The notes beneath the pieces were generated by a model. The model saw nothing but the letters and a program-made list of their open reading frames with translations, did not search any database and had not been told where the DNA came from. From a virus, in IMG/VR virus record IMGVR_UViG_3300036761_002666, positions 1 to 32,672 of that record: 32,672 nucleotides of DNA; one strand, given 5' to 3'. Shown here piece by piece: positions 29,352 to 32,672 of the stretch. The number at the start of each line of letters is the position of its first letter. Positions within the stretch are counted from its first letter, which is position 1. Both the position numbers and the translations under genes were made by a program.

Positions 29352-29575
29352 TAAATTCTCCTCAATCCCTGAACTGCGAAATGCCGTTTAGGGTTCACGA
29401 GTGTCTCTATGAAAGTGACGACGCCCGTTCCCATGCAGTCCGGGCATTGCACATAGTCGCTTCCGCCGAGCCAAAGATGTCCCTTCTTCGTAGAGCCATG
29501 ACAGAGCGTGCAGGGACCTTGGAGCTTGCGGTCGTGGCCGCGTGTTCCGTCGTCTTGGGCTTGGCAGTACCCCAT
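29351..29575 (-). CDS. Small zinc-finger-like protein
   Basis: A 74-residue protein. The start is ATG 29575, sharing one base with the HNH stop (TGATG). Cys pairs at 22/25 and 44/47 (PCTLCHGSTK and QCPDCMGTG) resemble DnaJ-type zinc knuckles. Similar short proteins occur in many phages. Function unknown; it may bind RNA, protein or metal. Confidence 0.65.
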   Translation of the reverse strand: MGYCQAQDDGTRGHDRKLQGPCTLCHGSTKKGHLWLGGSDYVQCPDCMGTGVVTFIETLVNPKRHFAVQGLRRI

Positions 29576-30261
29576 CACTGGTCCTCGGTGATCGTGCTGG
29601 TCGTCACCGGCCCGATCCGATGCGAGCCGCAATCGAGACAAGCGAGAACGATCCCTTTGCCGTGTTTCCCATTCCGAAGTTCCAGATTGTCTGGATGGTT
29701 TTCAGACCGATGGCCATTGATATGATGAACCGTTTCGGAATCTAGGAGCGGTCGCTCAAGTTTACGAGCGAGGACAAGACGGTGCTCAGCGACGCGGCCA
29801 GCCTGATCTCGCATGCAGGCCATCGGATCGTCTGGCGGCAACCAGACATAGATATAGCCATGCGAGAGAACCCGGCCACCCTTCCACCCGACCGCTCCCG
29901 GTCCAGACTTCACCGGTCGAGCACGAATGGATTCAACGGTCCTAAGATAACGGGCGACGGTTCCACCTGTCCTCTTCAGACGATCACCGATTTCCTTGAA
30001 CGTGAGACTGGTGGCATATAATGCGGAGGCTTCCGCTTTCTCTTTGTCCGAAAGACGTGGCCTCTCGGTCCCACGGCGATACTTCGAATGTTGAAGAGCA
30101 AGAATGCGCTCACGGTGACGCTGGTAATGGCGCCGTGTGCTCGCACGGTCAAGTTCTGCCGCCCGCTGTGGGTCTTTCGCGCGCCATGTCGTGTCACTCA
30201 GTTTGCATGTTTCCGGGTGCGCGTCGCGATAGCGTTTCTGCACAGCGCGTCTATTACTCAT
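29575..30261 (-). CDS. HNH endonuclease with HTH segment
   Basis: A 228-residue protein. The start is ATG 30261 because GGAGGCACGG precedes it; an in-frame ATG 12 bases earlier is less well placed. Residues 1-65 are basic. Residues 80-108 (TFKEIGDRLKRTGGTVARYL) form a helix-turn-helix. Residues 134-200 are an HNH_3-type nuclease: GYIYVWLPPDDP, EHRLVLARKLERPL (His160), TVHHINGHRSENHPDNL (His179/180, Asn182). A short Cys pair (CLDCG) ends it. It is a typical mobile homing endonuclease inserted between two virion-like genes. Confidence 0.88.
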   Translation of the reverse strand: MSNRRAVQKRYRDAHPETCKLSDTTWRAKDPQRAAELDRASTRRHYQRHRERILALQHSKYRRGTERPRLSDKEKAEASALYATSLTFKEIGDRLKRTGGTVARYLRTVESIRARPVKSGPGAVGWKGGRVLSHGYIYVWLPPDDPMACMRDQAGRVAEHRLVLARKLERPLLDSETVHHINGHRSENHPDNLELRNGKHGKGIVLACLDCGSHRIGPVTTSTITEDQ

Positions 30262-30279
30262 CCGTGCCTCCAACGATCC

Positions 30280-30726
30280 TCAATCCTCTGAAATTGAACT
30301 CGTAGTTTTTAATCGAGGGATCACGCCAACCGCCATCGTCACGTTGGGAGTCACGGTGCCGCTGTAGAGCAGCTTCCCCGCACCCGAGGCGGTATTCACG
30401 ATACCGAAGTGCGTGATCGGTCCCCCAGGCGAGGCAGAGCACTCACCGAAATCCACATTTTCTGGGGGGGATACCGAGTTGCCGGTGACTGTGAACCCGC
30501 CCGCACCAGAAGCACGGGCTTTCGATACCCGCGCATACCCCGAATAAGCTGTCTCATTCGTGATGGCGGTTCCCGTATCACCTGGATCAGTGGTATGCAA
30601 CGAGTACCAGAGAGTACCCGGTGCCGTGGACGCACGAAGCCCAGCGGCGTCACCAATGTTGGCGATGGCTATGTTGTTGAACAGTAGTAGCATCAGATCG
30701 TTTTCAAAGGTGTCACTCTTGCTCAT
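30280..30726 (-). CDS. Phage tail/virion-type protein (widespread unknown)
   Basis: A 148-residue protein from ATG 30726 after AGGAGGCACC. It has the highly recurrent pattern MSKSDTFENDLMLLLFNN, then LWYSLHTTDPGDTG, AYSGYARVSKARASG and a C-terminal ITHFGIVNTASGAGKLLYSG with GVIPRL. This family is very common in phage genomes and is usually annotated only as a tail or structural protein. Its function is unknown. The gene ends 18 bases before the HNH gene, whose insertion may have broken its link to the following genes. Confidence 0.82.
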   Translation of the reverse strand: MSKSDTFENDLMLLLFNNIAIANIGDAAGLRASTAPGTLWYSLHTTDPGDTGTAITNETAYSGYARVSKARASGAGGFTVTGNSVSPPENVDFGECSASPGGPITHFGIVNTASGAGKLLYSGTVTPNVTMAVGVIPRLKTTSSISED

Positions 30727-30786
30727 GGTGCCTCCTAGACTTGCCTTCCTCAGAGTCAGCCAAATTCGATTGGGGACTTTTAAAGG

Positions 30787-31215
30787 CTACGCACTCCCCA
30801 GCGTGCACTGGATCGGGTACACATCCGTTCCGATGACAATCTGATCTCCCTCGTTCTGTTCCACGAAGTAGTCGATGGGCAGGCTCCCCGCCGGCAAGAA
30901 CCGCTCGGCCCAGAGGAGTTTCCCATCGGACGCCTGCACGACGTAGTAGCCGTACACCTTGATCGGCCCGCCGGCCTGGAACGTCCAGACCTGTTGCAGA
31001 TAGACCGCCTTCGTCGGCGGGCCCGGCAGGTAACTCCAATTGCCAGCCGCCAGCGTCTTCGCCATGTAGCCGATGCCGGCCATCTCTGTGTAGTCAGCCG
31101 CCACATCGCCCAGTGCCGGGGTCCTGCCGTTCGTATAGAGCTTGAGCAGCAACTTCTGCCCAAGCACGCGCTGCAGCATCGTCTGCTGGCTGGCGGACGG
31201 AACAAGCAGACTCAT
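30787..31215 (-). CDS. Structural protein following the minor head gene
   Basis: A 142-residue protein. ATG 31215 follows GGAGGTGAACC and overlaps the previous stop by 4 bases. It reads helix (SASQQTMLQRVLGQKLLLKL), then YTNGRTPALGDVAADYTEM, YMAKTLAAGNWSYLPG, VYLQQVWTFQAGGPIKVY and YVVQASDGKLLWAERF. LLKLYTN-TP---D-AADYTE is common in phage virion proteins. It may be an attachment-, appendage- or head-associated protein; the exact role is not known. Confidence 0.74.
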   Translation of the reverse strand: MSLLVPSASQQTMLQRVLGQKLLLKLYTNGRTPALGDVAADYTEMAGIGYMAKTLAAGNWSYLPGPPTKAVYLQQVWTFQAGGPIKVYGYYVVQASDGKLLWAERFLPAGSLPIDYFVEQNEGDQIVIGTDVYPIQCTLGSA

Positions 31216-32672
31216 GGTTCACCTCCGGGTTCAGCCGGCGTCTTCGTCACCTTGCGGATGAAGCCGTTCGCGTCACGCTCAATCAAAGCCGCGGTGGATG
31301 TCTCAGCTCCAGACTTGACTGGTATCTGCGTTACTTTGCTGATGAAACCCCTCGGGTCACGGTCCACCAGCGCCACCGTCCCGGTTGCTGTCGGAGGAGC
31401 CGCAGCAGGGCGCGCCGTGAGCGCCGACAGTGCCCGCTCCAACAGTCTCGCCATCATGCCGAGCATGCCGCCGGGAGAGGCGAGGTCGCCGTTCGTGGGG
31501 TGGGGGGCCGCCTTGCCGCTAGAGGTGACAGCGAGCAGGCCGCACCGACATCCGCAATCTTCCTCCGGCAGTCCGATGTGTCCCGGCCCGGGGCCCCACC
31601 CATCGCCAACGTGGAAGTCCTCCCCGAGTTCGACCTCTTTACCATCAGCCTCCGCATGCGTTTTTCTCACGCGCTCATCTCTTGCGCTCAACCAGGCGCT
31701 CTTCTCGACCACGCCGCTTTGTTTGTACCCCTCAAGCGTTCCCCAAGTACTCGCCGTGTTCACCTCGGTCCGCGCGATGAGCGCAGCCCGGCTCGTGGTC
31801 GCCACGCCATAGACATCTTTGATGCGCTTGATGAGGTCGGCCGTGGTCTCGCCGGCCGAGACCCCCTCGATCAACGTCGCCTTGAGTGCGTCTCGCGTCG
31901 TGCCGGTGATGAGTTTCGAGGCCTCGAGCCCGTGGGACGCAAGCCACTCCAGCACGGCCGGATCCTGGAGGTCCCACACCCCGACGCCGATGTCCGCGAT
32001 CGCGTGCAGGCCCGCCGCGTCCACCGCGCTCTCGATGTGCGGCTTGACGACCGGCACGAGCTTCGCCGTCTCTGCCTCGATGTCGAAGAGGATCGCGTCC
32101 ACCAGGGACTGGTCCCGCTGAAGGTGGGCCCGGATCTTCTTCGCGCTCCAGCCGGAGAAGTAGGCGTCTAGGATTTTGCCGTGCGCCTCCAGCCGCGCCA
32201 GGACTTCCGCCTCCTGGCGCCGGAAGTCTCGCACCAGATCCGGGATGAACGCCTCTTCCTGCGGAAGGGTTCGTTCGATGTGGGCTTCCCATAGCCGCGT
32301 CCGGTACGCCTCGATCTCCTCGGCGGAGGGCCTGGGCGGAGGCTCGGGGGCCGGTGTAGGTGCTGGCGCTGGAGTGGGCGCTGGAGTGGGCGAGATGACC
32401 GGTGCGCTGCCCAGCGGTCCCATTGTGTACGGCAGGATCGGCTTGTCGCCCCAGGGGACGGGCATCTCACCGTCCTCCTCGCGCAACTCATTGATGACCC
32501 GCTTACCATATTTCAGGTCAAGCTCGCGGTCGAGGCGTTTGGCCTCGCGGTCCTCCGGGACGGGGTTCTCAAAGTCGGTATCGAGCCAGAGTCCGGGCCC
32601 CTGACCGGGATACAGTGGCAGGAGGTCATTCTCGATGCGCTCCTCGATCAGCATGATGCGGGGGAGAATGGC
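31212..32672 (-). CDS. Portal C-terminus fused to Mu gpF-like minor head protein (5' partial)
   Basis: The frame is open from the right edge, with the visible part about 486 residues. Counting from Met 32654, residues 1-78 match the end of HK97-type portal proteins (MLIEERIENDLLPLYPG, FENPVPEDREAKRLDREL, MPVPWGDKP). Residues 80-110 are Pro/Ala-rich linker. Residues 110-375 are a MuF-like minor head domain: ARTEVNTASTWGTLEGYKQ near 294, SARDERVRKTHAEADGKEV, and Cys-rich EEDCGCRCGLL near 365-373. Residues 420-480 hold two copies of a (V/I)-(D/E)-RD-x-x-GFI-x-KVT-x-x-P tail. The true start lies outside. It forms the DNA entry ring and an internal protein in one chain. Confidence 0.88.
   Translation of the reverse strand, partial: AILPRIMLIEERIENDLLPLYPGQGPGLWLDTDFENPVPEDREAKRLDRELDLKYGKRVINELREEDGEMPVPWGDKPILPYTMGPLGSAPVISPTPAPTPAPAPTPAPEPPPRPSAEEIEAYRTRLWEAHIERTLPQEEAFIPDLVRDFRRQEAEVLARLEAHGKILDAYFSGWSAKKIRAHLQRDQSLVDAILFDIEAETAKLVPVVKPHIESAVDAAGLHAIADIGVGVWDLQDPAVLEWLASHGLEASKLITGTTRDALKATLIEGVSAGETTADLIKRIKDVYGVATTSRAALIARTEVNTASTWGTLEGYKQSGVVEKSAWLSARDERVRKTHAEADGKEVELGEDFHVGDGWGPGPGHIGLPEEDCGCRCGLLAVTSSGKAAPHPTNGDLASPGGMLGMMARLLERALSALTARPAAAPPTATGTVALVDRDPRGFISKVTQIPVKSGAETSTAALIERDANGFIRKVTKTPAEPGGEP
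31236..31370 (-). repeat. Duplicated C-terminal tail motif in portal/MuF gene
   Basis: Two 17-residue segments, 28 residues apart (84 bases), share RD-x-x-GFI-x-KVT-x-x-P. The same motif ends the 60-residue gene at 28380. The copies are about 60% identical by eye. Confidence 0.7.

Overview
This window looks like the structural (head and tail) module of a tailed dsDNA phage or prophage, siphovirus-like with an HK97-type head. Almost every gene lies on the minus strand, so the transcribed order runs from position 32672 down to 1. The base composition is high in G+C, most starts have clear Shine-Dalgarno (SD) sites, and gene ends commonly overlap as ATGA, TGATG or TAATG. These features suggest one long polycistronic unit in a bacterial host. 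No integrase, replication, lysis, terminase, tRNA or CRISPR feature is visible, so the host and the lifestyle cannot be read from this piece. Both edges cut through genes: the portal/minor-head gene at the right and a tail protein gene at the left.

Region 1 (32672 to 30787): the end of a portal protein fused to a Mu gpF-like minor head protein, then a small structural protein. Region 2 (30726 to 21352): about 9 kb of accessory genes placed where a phage normally goes straight from portal to protease. It holds many small virion-like proteins, a Gly/Ala/Ser repeat fibre-like protein, an FG-GAP/VCBS-like repeat protein, two HNH endonucleases, a zinc-finger-like protein and three GC-rich hairpins. 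Region 3 (21298 to 17870): a strong intrinsic terminator, a prohead protease with a scaffold-like tail, the HK97-type major capsid protein, and a hairpin directly after it. Region 4 (17798 to 12803): small proteins, two tandem glycosyltransferase family 9 (heptosyltransferase-like) genes, a protein with two methyltransferase domains, and an FkbM methyltransferase. Region 5 (12806 to 9136): head-tail connector, head closure, tail terminator, tail tube and chaperone-like proteins. Region 6 (9133 to 1): tape measure protein and a run of tail-tip, baseplate and adhesin-type proteins.

The core genes describe a standard pathway. The portal/MuF protein and protease-scaffold build the procapsid. The connector, closure and terminator proteins join head and tail. 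The tube protein assembles around the tape measure with chaperones, and the tip proteins cap the tail. The most unusual part is the sugar and methyl transfer cassette between capsid and connector genes. Both glycosyltransferases carry an N-terminal domain of about 40 residues that is also seen in the small protein encoded directly after the capsid gene. This suggests, as inference only, a phage-encoded system that glycosylates and methylates the virion, using a shared docking domain. Other points worth checking are an in-frame TAA separating two ORFs that look like one protein, the family of matching hairpins around an HNH gene, and a terminator directly before the protease with no visible promoter after it.
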